DNA from: Xylaria sp. FL1777
Lineage: Eukaryota > Ascomycota > Sordariomycetes > Xylariales > Xylariaceae
Assembly (NCBI GenBank): GCA_022578965.1
Contig: MU400515.1
Coordinates: 310,001-374,000 of the forward strand
Length of the DNA stretch: 64,000 nucleotides
Direction: 5' to 3'
Of this stretch, positions 1-11,859 are shown piece after piece. The notes under the pieces were generated by a model. That model searched no databases. It saw only the letters and a list, made by a program, of their open reading frames with translations, and was not told the origin of the DNA. Numbering within the stretch: the stretch's first letter is position 1; each line of letters begins with the position of its first letter. The position numbers were made by a program, and so were the translations under genes.

Positions 1-232
1 TGCGCATTCGCAACTTTGGGTAAAATTATCGATAGAATGCCCCAACACATTGAATTTTTGCTTCGCAATCATCCTCGATTTCGACTTCGCCCTCGTTCGT
101 TTCCCTACCAAGCACTTGCTGATTGAGGTTCTGTATACCCGCCACTGGTTATTCGAGATCGTATATCTCCGAATTTCTAGTTTAATCAAATAGCGGCCGA
201 AATACTACTATCTTCATACAAGCCCAATTACA

Positions 233-1530
233 ATGGCGCCTATAGTAACTGGTAAAGAGAGGGAGTCGAACACAGCTCGGTTCCTGGGCTCCGGTATGTA
301 CCATAAACAGGAGCTTCTTAAACAATTTCTAACCTCGTCTTAGGGTCTGCCGGTATTGCCGAATTGGCCGTCTTTCATCCTGTGCGTATCGGCGAAAATC
401 GAGGGTCAACGATTGACTAACTTGGTCCAAGGTCGACACAATTGCGAAACGGCTGATGAGCAACCAAACAAGGGTATGGGCAATCAATACAGTCTCTGAG
501 CTGTCAAAGAAGAGGGATCGTTGCTAAAACTCGTCAAGATCGCAAGCGCTGCTGAATTGAACTCGGTCATTTTCAAGGACAAGGCTGCTGCTCCGTTCGC
601 AAGGAAGTTCTTCTCTCTGTTCCCTGGTCTCGGATATGCTGCCGGATACAAGGTAGACCTCTCATATATCTAAACAGGCGATACCGTGAGGCTAACGATC
701 ACGTTAGGTCTCGCAAAGAATCTATAAGTACGGCGGTCAGCCGATTGCGCGTGACTATCTAGCTACTCACTTTGGTAAAGACTTTGAGAACGCCTTCGGA
801 AAGAAGACAGGCAAGGCTATCATGCACTCAACGGCCGGAAGGTAGATTATTATTTTTTTTTTTTTTTGAATATGCCAATATTGGAGTCCGTTGCTGACAT
901 TGTGTAGTCTGATTGGCATTGGTGAGATCTTCCTCTTGCCGCTCGACGTCCTCAAGATCAAGCGCCAGACAAACCCCGAAGCGTTCCGTGGCCGTGGGAT
1001 CGTCAAGATTATCTCCGACGAGGGTTTCGGTTTGTACAGGGGATGGGGATGGACAGCTGCGCGAAATGCACCTGGCTCTTTTGCGGTATGTGTGTTGGCG
1101 TCATGAGCGAGTTGTGGGGTTCTAATACGATATAGCTTTTCGGTGGCTCGGCGTTTACCAAGGAATATCTTTTCGGTCTCAGCGACTACAATAAGGCAAC
1201 TTGGTTCCAAAACTTCATTGCCTCTATCGCCGGTGCCTCGGCGTCTCTTATCGTCTCCGCTCCGTTGGACGTTATCAAGACTCGTATCCAGAATAGGAAC
1301 TTTGAGAACCCCGAGAGTGGATTCCGGATCTTGTCTAACATGGCAAAGAACGAAGGCTTATCCAGTTTCTTCAAGGGATTAGTCCCTAAGGTAGGTCAAT
1401 CATCTCGAGTGTCCCCACACCCCCTTGCTAACGATTTCTCGTGCAGCTGCTCATGACAGGGCCCAAGCTTGTCTTCTCGTTCTGGCTCGCCCAGACCCTC
1501 ATCCCTGCTTTCGATAGTATGTTGAAGTAA
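233..1530 (+). CDS. GGC1: Mitochondrial GTP/GDP carrier (Ggc1/Yhm1 type)
   Basis: This is a mitochondrial carrier family protein (SLC25) of the inner membrane; the yeast orthologue exchanges GTP for GDP and affects mitochondrial iron balance. I read eight exons: 233-293, 344-381, 432-473, 539-652, 708-841, 908-1085, 1136-1390 and 1447-1530, which splice to 301 aa, the usual carrier length. The three carrier signature motifs PxDxx(K/R) are visible: HPVDTIAK near residue 33, LPLDVLKIK near 140 and APLDVIKTR near 230. The stretches GRGIVKIISDEGFGLYRGWG and SAPLDVIKTRIQNRNFENPE closely resemble yeast Ggc1, so I assign the subfamily rather than only the family. The start is the first ATG in good context (ACAATGG). 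The exon 3/4 junction (donor 474, acceptor 538) is the least certain because the adjoining segment is poorly conserved. A poly-T tract lies in the fifth intron (about 852-867). Confidence 0.9.
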
Positions 1531-2865
1531 ACGAGTAAAGACGACTTAGAGACGTGGGTAGAGAGAGCAAAACTATGGCTCTACTGCAAATGTATAAGTA
1601 AAGATCAAGGTATGAGGATTATAGAGTATGTATATAATAGGGAAGGCCGGCGTTTGTAGGAAAATGTCCTCTCAAGCGCTTAACTAGAGATTTTGTGTAC
1701 AGGTCTCCGTATCTAGTCTAGAGATTAAGAAGCACTCGACTCTCAACTGTAATAGAGAAATTCTTAATATGAATATCTCATGAAAGCAGAGAATATTTCC
1801 TTTAAATGAGATACACGCCAATGCTGCAAATGTCGATACTTTTTGAGCTTATCTTGAAAAGCTATCAGTAAGTATTGTGAATACACCGTGATAGAAATGA
1901 GGTGCCCACGTTCGTTTACATAACAACAACATATTTTTATACTGTAGCTACTAGACAACCAACTTCCAGGGAAGTTGCTTCTCCTTGTTAAAATAACTAC
2001 ATAGAGGGTAAAGTATCTACGCTGACTCTAGCACACTTGGTGATGTTGATATTTAATTAGGAAGCAATAAAATTGTCAGTTTTTGGGATAGGATTCGAGG
2101 CTATCTACCCACCTAGGTAGGTACCTAGCCACAACATTTGGGCACGGACTCGATATGCCAATTGTCCAATCATTCATTACGGTGCCTTAACTTGCAGGGG
2201 TAGCAAAGCTGGGGGAGAGGTACAACCTAAATACCTATTGTAAACCGCTTAAACTCTACCATTTCAAAGGTTAACCATAAAGCCAACTAAAGAAATTAAG
2301 TTTGGATTAAAAGTTAGTCCTAAGAGTAATTCCATTCAGTTTTCATACGACCATTTATCTCGTCGTTGATGTGCTAGAATATAAGCGACTGCAGTATTTG
2401 AGGTATATCGTACTAGATAGCTCTCAGAAATTGTGGCCCAAGCTCCCGTTGCCTGGACAGCAGATTTGTGACGTTGCAGCGGCGCCGAGATTGGTGGGAT
2501 TGGGCGGTTCTTAGTTTTTGTTTGTCCACATCGGGCAACAGCTATTGATGATACGGTCCCGCTGGCGCCAATCGAAGCGAGTCGAGCCATCACATATCGC
2601 CAAGGGCCCTCTTAGTGTAGCACACTCATATATACACTTGATCAACTGCCCCAATTCCCCGTCACTTCCAAGTTTATGAAAGATCATTGTCACTGCTTTT
2701 TGACTGACATCAATTCCATCAGTCCCCGTCCCGGGTGGCTCAGCCAGCCTCTCAAAACATAGACATTGAAACACGACAGCCTGCTTTGTTTTTTTCCAGA
2801 CATTTGCATTCCAGTTCTCCCACATTGCGGAACAGCGTCTATCCTTCACACTTTGTTTTCCCGAG
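1531..2865. other. Intergenic region, GGC1 3' side and promoter of the coiled-coil gene
   Basis: This AT-rich spacer holds the GGC1 3' UTR and, in its right half, the presumed promoter and leader of the next gene. A palindromic cluster of CCTAGGTAGGTACCTAG type lies at about 2110-2130. The short open frames show no protein resemblance I recognise and no splice-linked continuation. Confidence 0.6.
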
Positions 2866-5800
2866 ATGCCGTCATTCGAGCGTGAGACGCCGCCTGACCG
2901 GCATCTAAGACACCAACATACTGCGTCATCAAGCGCTCTTGTGCCCATGTAAGTTTGCCTGCTCGCGCGACGGGCTCCGTGTGGCGGTCGCAGCTATGTC
3001 GGTGTTCAGTCGACTGACCAAGAGGCACAGGTGGGACAGCTCGGACCCCGATCGTGCTCCTCCACCGCTCCCCTTAAACCCACAGTCGCCCTCCATCGGC
3101 ACCTCGCGAAGTGGCACGTCATTGGCGATACAGTCTGCCCATGCCGCACTGACCGAGAAGGCGCGAGAGAATGCGCGGGAGAGTTCCCTTGTCCCTGTTC
3201 TACACAAGAGGAACACCGACTTCGTGCCAGAGCGAGGGCTCGTCCAACGAACAAGCCCCCACAAGCGAATGCAGTCGCTGCAGCCCGGAAGCGTTCGCGA
3301 TCTAAGCCTCATGATCGAGGCATCTCGGGACTCGGGGAATACTACGCCTAGAGGATCACCTGAGAAAGAAAGATTTCCGAGACCGGCGACACCGGTACGG
3401 GGAAGAGAACCCGAGAGAGAGGTGAAGTCGATCGAGAAGGACATATCCGCCATCGGCTCAATCTCCATACCTGCAAACCTGACGCCCATCATGCGGCCTT
3501 CATCACGGTGGCCGCAACAGAGCATACTCGGCGAGAACACGCCGCCGCAATCTGCAACCATGCTGGCTTTGCAGAATATGTCGTCCCCACCGGCTCGTGA
3601 GGCCGAGTCGCCGCTTGCCACCGTCACGAACAATGCAACACCGCAACCCAAAACTGCAGCATCTCATGAACAGCTTTCGAACCAGCTAATAGCCCTTACG
3701 AATATAGCTACTTCACTGCAAAAGGAGATGGCGGCGCTAAGCAGAAGAAGTCGTGATAATGCGACCGATTTGATGAGCCTGAAGGAAGCCACACATGCGA
3801 GAGACGAGGATATCCGAAAGAGCTTGCGTGAGCTTTCTTCCAATGCGGATCATACTAGACACCACCGCGACACGTACAATGGAGGTCTCTACCTCGACAA
3901 TAAAGCGTTCAACAGCTCTCCTGTATCAAAAACCGCTCGTCCATATGCTCTACCCCGTATACCATCGCCAAACAGCTTCGCTGCGTCTCTCGACAGGGAG
4001 TCAATTCTAAGCACGCCATCTCTGGTTGGGGGCGAGACCCCTGCTACAATGGCGTTACTAGAAAAGATCATCAGGGAAATGGGATCGAAGGATGGGCAAG
4101 ATACGATGCTTGATCGCTTGGCCGAGCTAGCGGAGAGACTCACTGGTATGGCTTCTGCAAACAAAGTCGAAGAGCTCCTGAGCGACGTGAAGGCCATGAG
4201 GCAGGAACAAGCGATAATTCCTGTAACCGCAAATGGCATGAGAAGCCAAAGTTTCGACAGTTCTAGTGAGGGTTCAGTCAAGGGGATGGATTGGAACCAA
4301 CACGGAGCCATAAGCCACAAAGTCGAACGGCTGATCGCAGATAAGGAGGGCCGCCGTGCCTCCTCTACTACTCGCCCAAATAATGTTCTCAACGATGATA
4401 TCATTAAGATTATCCACTCTGTCAAAGACAGCGTTGCTCAAGGAGGGGGCCTAACCGCCGAGGTCAAGGCGCTTGTCCGCGAGTTGCGAGGTGAAGTTCT
4501 CGGCATGGGTAGAGAACTCAGCCGGAAACTTGAGGAATCTGGCGGCAAGAGCTCTCACAGTAAAAGCGAGACTGCGAGTAGCAGAGCAGAGCTTGCGAGG
4601 ATTGTCGAGGAAAGCCTAGAACAAATGAAGCTTTATATGCAGCAGCGGCTTCGTGAGCACAGGCGTGAATCAACTGAGTCGACAAAATCGGTGATTGATT
4701 ACCAGGAGATATACAACGCTATGAGAACGGCCATCAGTGATTCTCAAGAAAACAAACCCAAGGAGCCCCAACTTAGTCGAGATGATGTTCTTAATGCAGT
4801 CAAAGATGCTTGGGAAAACTACAAGCCCGAGATTGAAATACAACAGCTCGGCTTAGAGCGTGAAGAGGTTCTCGCTTGTATTAAGGAGGGCCTACAGGAA
4901 TACGCCCCACAACCAGAGTTCCCGGAGGCTGCAACAAGAGAGGAGGTCTTCACCGCAGTTGTCGAAGGAATGAAGCATTTCGTTCCACCTAAGATTGAGA
5001 CACCTGAGACTCTCTCTCGTGATGAGGTTCTCGAAGCCGTCAGAGAGTGCCTAGAGGAATTCGAATTCCCGGTCGCTCCATCCGCCATCGGGAATGAGCT
5101 GACACGCGAGGACATGCTCTATGCCGTCAAGCAAGGCCTCGATGAGTTCGATTTACCAAATCAAATCACTGCCCTAGTACCCCATGACACCGGAAACTCA
5201 GAGATAATAGAGAGGCTTCATGACATTATGCAATACATGCAAGATGAATTCAAAGCAGTCTCTGAGGAAGCAAGGCAGCGTGTTGCAGCAAATGGGCGGG
5301 ACACTGAGGAGGTTCTAGTCGCAACCAACAATGGCTTTGAGGCATTGCGCGCGCAAATAGAAGAATATGCCGATAGAGCTTCTGAAAACAATAATGCCGC
5401 AGCGCAAGAAGAGCTCATGGCAAATCTTGTCAACAGCTTCGACAATTTCCGTGACGAGCTCACTGAGATGATTGCGAAATCATCTGATAGTTCTAGGGAC
5501 CTAGTGAAACAAGAGATAGAGTCGCTTAGAGACGCTGTGAACTCCTCTCTCGTTCCCCATGTACCACCTCCCACCGACAACAGGGAAGCCCTCGAGGCCA
5601 TTCGTGAAGGTCTTGATCGGGTTCGCAGCGACCTTCTGCGCCCTCATGCAGGCACGACGGACATCATGGATGCCCTACACGAAGGCTTCACCGAGATGCG
5701 GGCTTGTATTGAGAAGATGAACGACAAGCCAGTTGATTTGACAGCAAATGACGAGATTCTCGATGCTTTGAAGTCTGGTCTGGACGACGTTCGTGGCGAT

Positions 5801-8800
5801 ATCGAAACTCTCCGGGGAAGTAGTGATAACGACAAAGCCGTAGTAACAGTCAATCCGCAGCCCATGGATGCTCTCATCCCTGCTGATCTAGTCAGGCATG
5901 ATGATATCAAGAATCTTGAAGTCATAATGTCTGACCTTCGGGTCAAGATGGAAGCTATAGAGCTAGCCCAACCCATGCCACCTCCCGCCCCTGAAGGTGG
6001 GTTGTCGAAAGAGGACTTACTTGCAATGGAAGAAATACTCAGAAACGGTCTGTCTAAAGAGGACCTTAATGAAATGGAAGAGAGGCTTCGAAATGGTGTG
6101 TCAAAAGAAGACCTAAATGAAATGGAGGAAAGGCTTCGAAACGGCGTGTCTAAGGAAGATCTCAGTAAAATGGAGGAGATGCTTCGAAATGGCGTGTCCA
6201 AAGATGATCTAAATCAAATGGAGGAGACCCTTCGAAGCATGCAGGAGTCAATGGCAGGAATGGCAAACACATCGACCAAGGACAAAGAAAAAGATAAAGA
6301 CAACGAATCTCCCGTCAACCCAGAGGACGCGGCCACCAAGGAAGATGTGCAAGCCATCGAGACCATTCTCCGTAATACCAAGTCCAGGCTAGATGATCTT
6401 ATCGACGGCGAGCAAGCAGTCAGGAAAGACCACGTTGACGCTGTTGAGGCCTTGGTTCTGGAGACAAAAGAGTCCTTTGGTTCCTTCGCGACTCAGCTTG
6501 AGACTGTCACTCGCAAAGAGGACCTCGTCACTATTGAATCCCTCGTAACACAAATTACAGCGGCTCTTGACGAGATGAAGGAACGTGCAGAAAAATCTCT
6601 TGAAGATCCAGAAAAGGTCACCAAGACTGATGTTGATGCCATCGAGGTAGCTGTGTCAGATATCAAGTCACTCGTCGAAAAGATTTCCAACACCGATATT
6701 GCAGAGCTGCCATCGAAAGACGATCTGAACAAAGTCGAAGAGGTCGTGAGAGAGATTAAAGACTACAGCACTACGGAATTACCCACAAAAGAAGACCTCA
6801 AGGCCGTTGAAGATGTTGTCAGAAACATCAAGGACCACAACACGGAAGTTTTACCATCGAAGGACGACCTCAAACTTATCGAGGACGTTGTGAAGGAGAT
6901 CAAGGACCACAATACTACAGTGTTACCATCCAAGGATGACCTCAAAACCGTTGAGGATATCGTCAGGGAAATCAAAGATCACAACACCGCCCAAGAGGAG
7001 GCCAATTCCACTGCTTTGGCAAATAGGCAAGCTGAAGTCCTCAGTGTCAACGAGAGAGTCGCCGAGGTCAAAGCTTTCTTGGAAGATTTCCAGTCTATGG
7101 CCAAGGAGAGGCTCGAAGCTGGTGGCACCGGTGTAGAGACATTAGGCCGGATGCTGGAAGGCCTAGGTGAAACCATCAACCAGAATTCCAGCGTTGGAAG
7201 CGATCTAAAAGCGATGTTTGAGCAAATGAAATCGGAGTTTGAGGAGTCCAGGGCCGGCGTGGTGGGTGCCAAGCTTGACAGCGACGAGAAGCTAAAAGAG
7301 ATTGCCGACATGCTTAACGAAAAGTTTAATGAGAAGATTGGTGAACTAGTAACAAAATACGACGAGTTCCAATTAGTGTTAGAAGACAGGACAAAAGCCG
7401 GAGAGGCTCGAGACGTCGAGATGGAAGCTGCAGTTGTTGGCAACAAGGCCGTTACCGAGGAGCTCAAAGTGCTCATCGATACTCTTGGTGCCACTGTCAC
7501 CGACTCACTGGAGAAGATGGAAGAAGCATCCAAGACCGTCTTCGAGAAAGTCGAGATGCTTTACAGCAAGGCTGAGGATAACCATGCTGAAGGCAAGACT
7601 GAACACGAGATGACGCGCGAAAAACTTAAGGAAGCTCTTGGTGTGGTGGAGGGTCTGCAGGGCCACGTTTCTGATTACCAGCCGAGGATCCTTGAAGCAG
7701 TTAAGGATGTCCTTCTTATTGTTGGACAACATTATGAACACTCAAAAATCTCAGTAACCGACATTCAGCGATATATCGAAGATGCCAAGCCACCACCACT
7801 CAAAGAACTGCTACCGCCTGTTGAGAAGTACGATGATACAGGAGTACATACGAAATTAGATAAGCTCGTAGATCACACCCACGCAGCTGGTAAGGCCTAC
7901 GCCCAGCTCAACACTTTGGACAAGGTACATCAACAGGTTGTTCAAACAGCTGCTGATATCAACGAATTTCTGTCTTCGCAAAAACAGCGAATTGAGAACG
8001 AGCATGAAGACCGTGAGAAGACACTTCAGGAGACCACAATTTCTCTTGAACGCCAAAGAGCCGAACAAGAGGTTGTTACGGTCAATTTGGCTATGCTGAG
8101 GGAGGAAGAATCACAGCTCCGAGAGAGTATTCTTACTCTGCGGACTGAACAGGAATTCCTCACACGACAGAAAACAAGACTCACGGCCGACCTCTCTTCT
8201 CTCGAGACTGCGCTTCATTTACGCCGAGAAGAGCTTCACGCTATGGACGTCCGCGCCGAAGGCCTAGAGCGCAGAATCCTAGAGGGTGTTCTCGACCATT
8301 CTCGAGCTCTCTTGATGACCAAATCTAGCGCCAAGGGCCACGACGCTATGAGCCGGAAGCGTGTTGCTCGTTCTAGCTTAGGAGTTAGTGAGCCATCCAA
8401 GGCGGGTGCCAAACAACCTACTAAATCCCGCGCCGCTGTCAATATGGCTGTCAATGGAAATCGAGCAAGTCTCATTCAACCGAACCCGGCAGGCGCCAGC
8501 CGTAGAATTCTAAGTTTGAGTCAGATAACGAACAACGTGCCCACGGGTGGACTCGCGAGGAGCCAAAGTGTTCGCACGCCAGCTGGTTCTGGCATGCGGA
8601 AGAGAAGCTGGGCCCCCGATCGAGCTGGAGCTGGTAAAAGCTATGGCGACCTTGACAAAGAGAACGTGGATTCCGTCCGCGAAACCGACGAGGAGGGGCG
8701 CGATGATTCCCATCTCGAAGCCGACGACATAGCCTCTGGGGAAGTTGTAGATGACGACATCGGTGACATTACGCCTACTGGGCTCGATATTCCTACACCA

Positions 8801-9148
8801 GTAGGTGAGGAGGACGAATCAGGAGCAGATATCATTAGCGATCCTGAAGACGATGAACAGCACGCCGACTTCAGAGACGGGGACGAAGATATCGACGAAG
8901 AGGACTCCAGTGAGTCTGGTACCCTCCGCCGTACGAGCCTCGGCACTACGGTCATCACGGGCACCGAAACAGAAAGTGGGTACAGCGACGACCAGTCTCA
9001 CGACTCCGATCACGAGCAGTACTCCGACCGCGAGTGGACGGAGAGCGCTGTGAGCGGCAGCACCGGTGACGATAGTATCGTCTCCGAAAGCATTGATGAT
9101 ACCGAGAGTCTCGCCGGGGAAGGCGAGGTGCTCGTTCACGCTACATGA
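2866..9148 (+). CDS. Large repeat-rich coiled-coil protein, conserved fungal type
   Basis: I do not recognise a named gene. The protein is about 2,073 aa if exon 1 (2866-2948) is joined to exon 2 (3010-9148) through a 61-bp GTAAGT..TTCAG intron, which stays in frame. The alternative is to start at the ATG at 2996 inside that intron, giving about 2,050 aa. The N-terminal third is Ser/Pro-rich and basic (RWDSSDPDRAPPPLPLNP). Residues roughly 500-1,800 are almost entirely charged heptad-like helix, with three tandem repeat families listed separately. A long coiled coil near 7980-8310 follows. The C-terminal tail is basic (RKRSWAPDRAG), then very acidic and Ser-rich. The architecture suggests an elongated scaffold, for example cytoskeletal or chromosome-associated, but this is inference from composition only. 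No catalytic motif is visible. Confidence 0.8.
4771..5157 (+). repeat. Repeat family A in the coiled-coil protein
   Basis: These are four to five degenerate copies, about 30-40 residues apart, of a module with core LSRDDVLNAVKDAWENY. Copies include LEREEVLACIKEGLQEY, TREEVFTAVVEGMKHF, LSRDEVLEAVRECLEEF and LTREDMLYAVKQGLDEF. Weaker relatives (EALEAIREGLDRV, DIMDALHEGFTEM, EILDALKSGLDDV) continue to about 5810. Confidence 0.75.
5999..6238 (+). repeat. Repeat family B: five 16-residue tandem copies
   Basis: Five consecutive 48-bp units encode GLSKEDLNEMEERLRN-like 16-residue repeats. The copies differ at only a few positions, mostly synonymous or at residues 2, 8-9 and 13. The high similarity indicates recent tandem expansion inside the helical rod. 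Confidence 0.9.
6707..6994 (+). repeat. Repeat family C: four 24-residue tandem copies
   Basis: Four consecutive 72-bp units encode repeats of the form LPSKDDLKxVEDVVREIKDH followed by NTxx. The core SKDDLxxVE resembles family B (SKEDLxxME), so both could derive from one ancestral helical module. Confidence 0.9.
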
Positions 9149-10074
9149 GACTAGAACGATGCTCCTTAGCCAGGCTTGAAACTCATGAAGCAAATGTATG
9201 GATATCTGTTCCCGTTCAGGCCCCTGGTTGAACAGCCTGGACTGGAGTAAAGCACATACACACTTGCCTGTTTATGCGTTTTCTTCCCCGTTTGACTAGT
9301 TTCGCGATAAGCCTCGGGGCTACGGTAACGTTAGGAATTGAATGAAATGTATGGAATAGGACGGATGGATGAATGAATGGGATGGATGGGACTTGGCGTG
9401 GGGATTGATTGATTGATTGAAGCACTTTTTTCCTTGACTTTTTGTCCTTTCTGGCATGCGTAGCTTGTTTTGATATTTTTTTGTCTGATAAAACTACCTA
9501 CCTACTTGCTTGCTTACTCACTTACTTAGTTACTGAGTATCGTGTTCTGGTCCGTTGACTCGGACTGATTCATAGCAAAAGAGAAAACAAAACCGGCATA
9601 CCACTGCTGTTTGTTACTTAGGTGGGCTGTTTGGGCTTCGTGTCCTTCTTCCATCCTATGCCTGTTGATATGATGTACATACAATACATAGATACAAATT
9701 ACGAGTTTGATGACTTTCATCGTCTTGACTCTTATAGCGAATTATGCGATGTAATGCAATGTTCTGATTCTGATTCTGACTGCAGGCTTCCATGTGATTA
9801 TCAATTGATTGACTGATTGACTGATTGATTGATTAATGAGTATACAGAGATAATACAGACAATGCTACAAGGTCAATTCTCCTCCATCTGCCGAAGAAAA
9901 CTCGGCGTACGTAGCAATGGTTCCCCCTATTATATACCCCCTTTTGCGCAAAGTGAGCGAGACTATTTAGTAACTAGACACGTAGCATAATATTACACAC
10001 AAATCCCGAATTCCCCCCCTCCCTATGTAGTCAGCTATCATTATCATGACGCCAACCCAGCGTTGCATTACATT
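9149..10074. other. Convergent 3' intergenic region with short tandem repeats
   Basis: This spacer lies between the 3' ends of the coiled-coil gene and the mitochondrial seryl-tRNA synthetase. It contains GATT runs at about 9403-9421 and 9803-9836, and a degenerate ACTT/CTTG tract at about 9492-9532. I see no gene in it. Confidence 0.6.
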
Positions 10075-11859
10075 CTAGCTCAGACGATGCGCCTTCATCT
10101 CGATCTTCTCCTTGCCGTCCATCCACGGCTGCAAGCACTCGGGGATGGTGACCGCCATCTGGGCCTCGTCCCACCCGTTCTCGAGGATGGCGGCCAGGAC
10201 CCGCGGGACGGCCAGCGCGGTGCCGTTGACAGTATACGGATACGCCAGCTTGCCCCCGGAGGAAGAGGAGGAGCTGCTACTGCTGCTGCCGTCGCCGCGC
10301 AGACGCGTGGCGAGTCGACGGGTCTGGTAGTCGGTGCAGATGCTGGCGCTCGTGACCTCGCCCCAGCCGTCGTTGAGGCCCTGGGCGGCGCGCGAGGGGA
10401 AGAAGGCCTCGATGTCGACCTTGCGGGTGGCCGAGGCGCCGAGGTCGGCGGTCGGCATCTCAAGCACGCGGCAGTGCAGGCCGAGGGAGGCGAGGATGTC
10501 GGTCTGCGCATCGACCATCTCGTCGAAGGTATCGAGCGCCGCGACGTCCGTGGGGGGCGTCCACGCGAACAGCTCGACCTTGGTGAACTCGTGCACGCGG
10601 TACAGGCCCTTGGTGTCGGCGCCGCGCGCGCCCGCCTCGGCGCGGTAGCACCTCGACACGCCGACGCGCTTGGCCGGCAGCTCGGCGGCCTCGAGCACGC
10701 TGTCGGCGCGCATGCCCGCCAGCGGGATCTCGGCCGTGCCCGCGAGGCTCAGCTCGGGCCTGCCACGCGCCGCATCCGAGGCGGACTGCGCCAGCGCGTA
10801 GACCTGCGTCTCGCCGTTCTGGTCGCGCGGCTGGAACCCGCAGGCCGCGGCGATGTGGCTGTACACGATGCTCGGGGGCGCGACCTGCCGCCAGCCCGGG
10901 ATGCGCGTGACGCTCGCCAGCGCGTACGAGATCAGGGCCTGCTCCAGCTGCGCGCCCTCGTCGAGCAGGTAGTACCACCCCCACCCGGAGGTCGTGGCGG
11001 CGCCGGCGAAGTCGAGGATGCCCAGCTCGGAGCCGATGTGCACGTGCGAGCGCCAGACGCGGTCCGAGGACGGCGGGGCGGAGGCGAAGGGGTGCGGCTC
11101 GTTGATGTAGCTGAGCACGCGCGGCTCGTCGCCTCGCGGGGTCGTCTCGGACGTCAGGTTCGGGATGGCGAGGGCCAGATCCGTCATCTCGGTCGAGAGC
11201 CGGGCCTCGTCCTCTTCGATGGCCGACAGGGACTGTTTGAGCAGACGGGCCTCCTCCAGCAGCTCGTCTTTGGTCATTGTCCTGACGTCTCTCCTACGTC
11301 CGTCGCCGGGCGGATGTGACGCAGTGTCGCTCCCTTGCAATTCACCTTGCTGTGATCCTGCCGCGCCGCCGTTCTCGGCCTCGTCCTCGTGCTGGATGGT
11401 GGCCGGGTTCGCGATTTGTCGGCGCAGGGCGTTGCCGCGCTCGCGCAGGCTCCGGCCGTCCTTCTGGCGGGCTTGCCATTGGGCGAAGAGCGCGTTGATG
11501 CGCGATGGATAGGTGGATTGGATCTTATAGTTGCGCTCGAGGCAGTTCTTCTCGTAGAGCTCGGGGTTCTGGCGGATGTGCTTGATGTCGATGTTGGGCC
11601 GGGGCGCTATCGTGGGCCGTTGGTGCAGCTGCTGTGCTTGTTGATGACGTTGGTTCTGGCTAGCTTCGGCATGGGAACTAGCGCTCGAGCTCGGGCTTGA
11701 GCTTGAGCTTGAGTGGGAGTTGGAATTGGAATTGGAGTCGGAGTCGGAGTACAATCGAGTGCGAGTGGTTGAGCGGGGAATCAATGGTAATAGTCTTGTC
11801 GCTCTCGGCCGGGCTAGTCGGCATTGCAGACATATAAACGATGTTCTCGCAGCTTTCAT
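10075..11859 (-). CDS. DIA4: Seryl-tRNA synthetase, mitochondrial
   Basis: This class II aminoacyl-tRNA synthetase charges tRNA-Ser in mitochondria. It is a single exon of 594 aa. The N-terminus (MKAARTSFICLQCRLARPRA) is rich in Arg and lacks acidic residues for about 38 positions, as expected for a matrix targeting peptide; this also favours the ATG at 11859 over a non-ATG extension. The long-hairpin arm that contacts the tRNA is about residues 100-230 (NYKIQSTYPSRINALFAQWQ onward), followed by IPNLTSETTPRGDEPRVL. Class II motif 2 (RCYRAEAG.. with TKGLYRVHEFTKVELF) lies near 400-430, and motif 3 (NGTALAVPRVLAAILENGW) near 545. There are Ser-rich low-complexity stretches near residue 45 and near 520. 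The coding region is strikingly GC-rich compared with its neighbours, which produces long meaningless open frames on the other strand. Confidence 0.9.
   Translation of the reverse strand: MKAARTSFICLQCRLARPRATRLLPLIPRSTTRTRLYSDSDSNSNSNSHSSSSSSPSSSASSHAEASQNQRHQQAQQLHQRPTIAPRPNIDIKHIRQNPELYEKNCLERNYKIQSTYPSRINALFAQWQARQKDGRSLRERGNALRRQIANPATIQHEDEAENGGAAGSQQGELQGSDTASHPPGDGRRRDVRTMTKDELLEEARLLKQSLSAIEEDEARLSTEMTDLALAIPNLTSETTPRGDEPRVLSYINEPHPFASAPPSSDRVWRSHVHIGSELGILDFAGAATTSGWGWYYLLDEGAQLEQALISYALASVTRIPGWRQVAPPSIVYSHIAAACGFQPRDQNGETQVYALAQSASDAARGRPELSLAGTAEIPLAGMRADSVLEAAELPAKRVGVSRCYRAEAGARGADTKGLYRVHEFTKVELFAWTPPTDVAALDTFDEMVDAQTDILASLGLHCRVLEMPTADLGASATRKVDIEAFFPSRAAQGLNDGWGEVTSASICTDYQTRRLATRLRGDGSSSSSSSSSSGGKLAYPYTVNGTALAVPRVLAAILENGWDEAQMAVTIPECLQPWMDGKEKIEMKAHRLS

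Noticed and set aside
2929..3651. 240-codon minus-strand frame
   Set aside because: It is a shadow of the coiled-coil gene on the opposite strand with no independent signal.
10063..11319. 418-codon open frame on the plus strand
   Set aside because: It is antisense to the seryl-tRNA synthetase, rich in Gly/Arg/Ala with no motif, and explained by high GC in the real gene.
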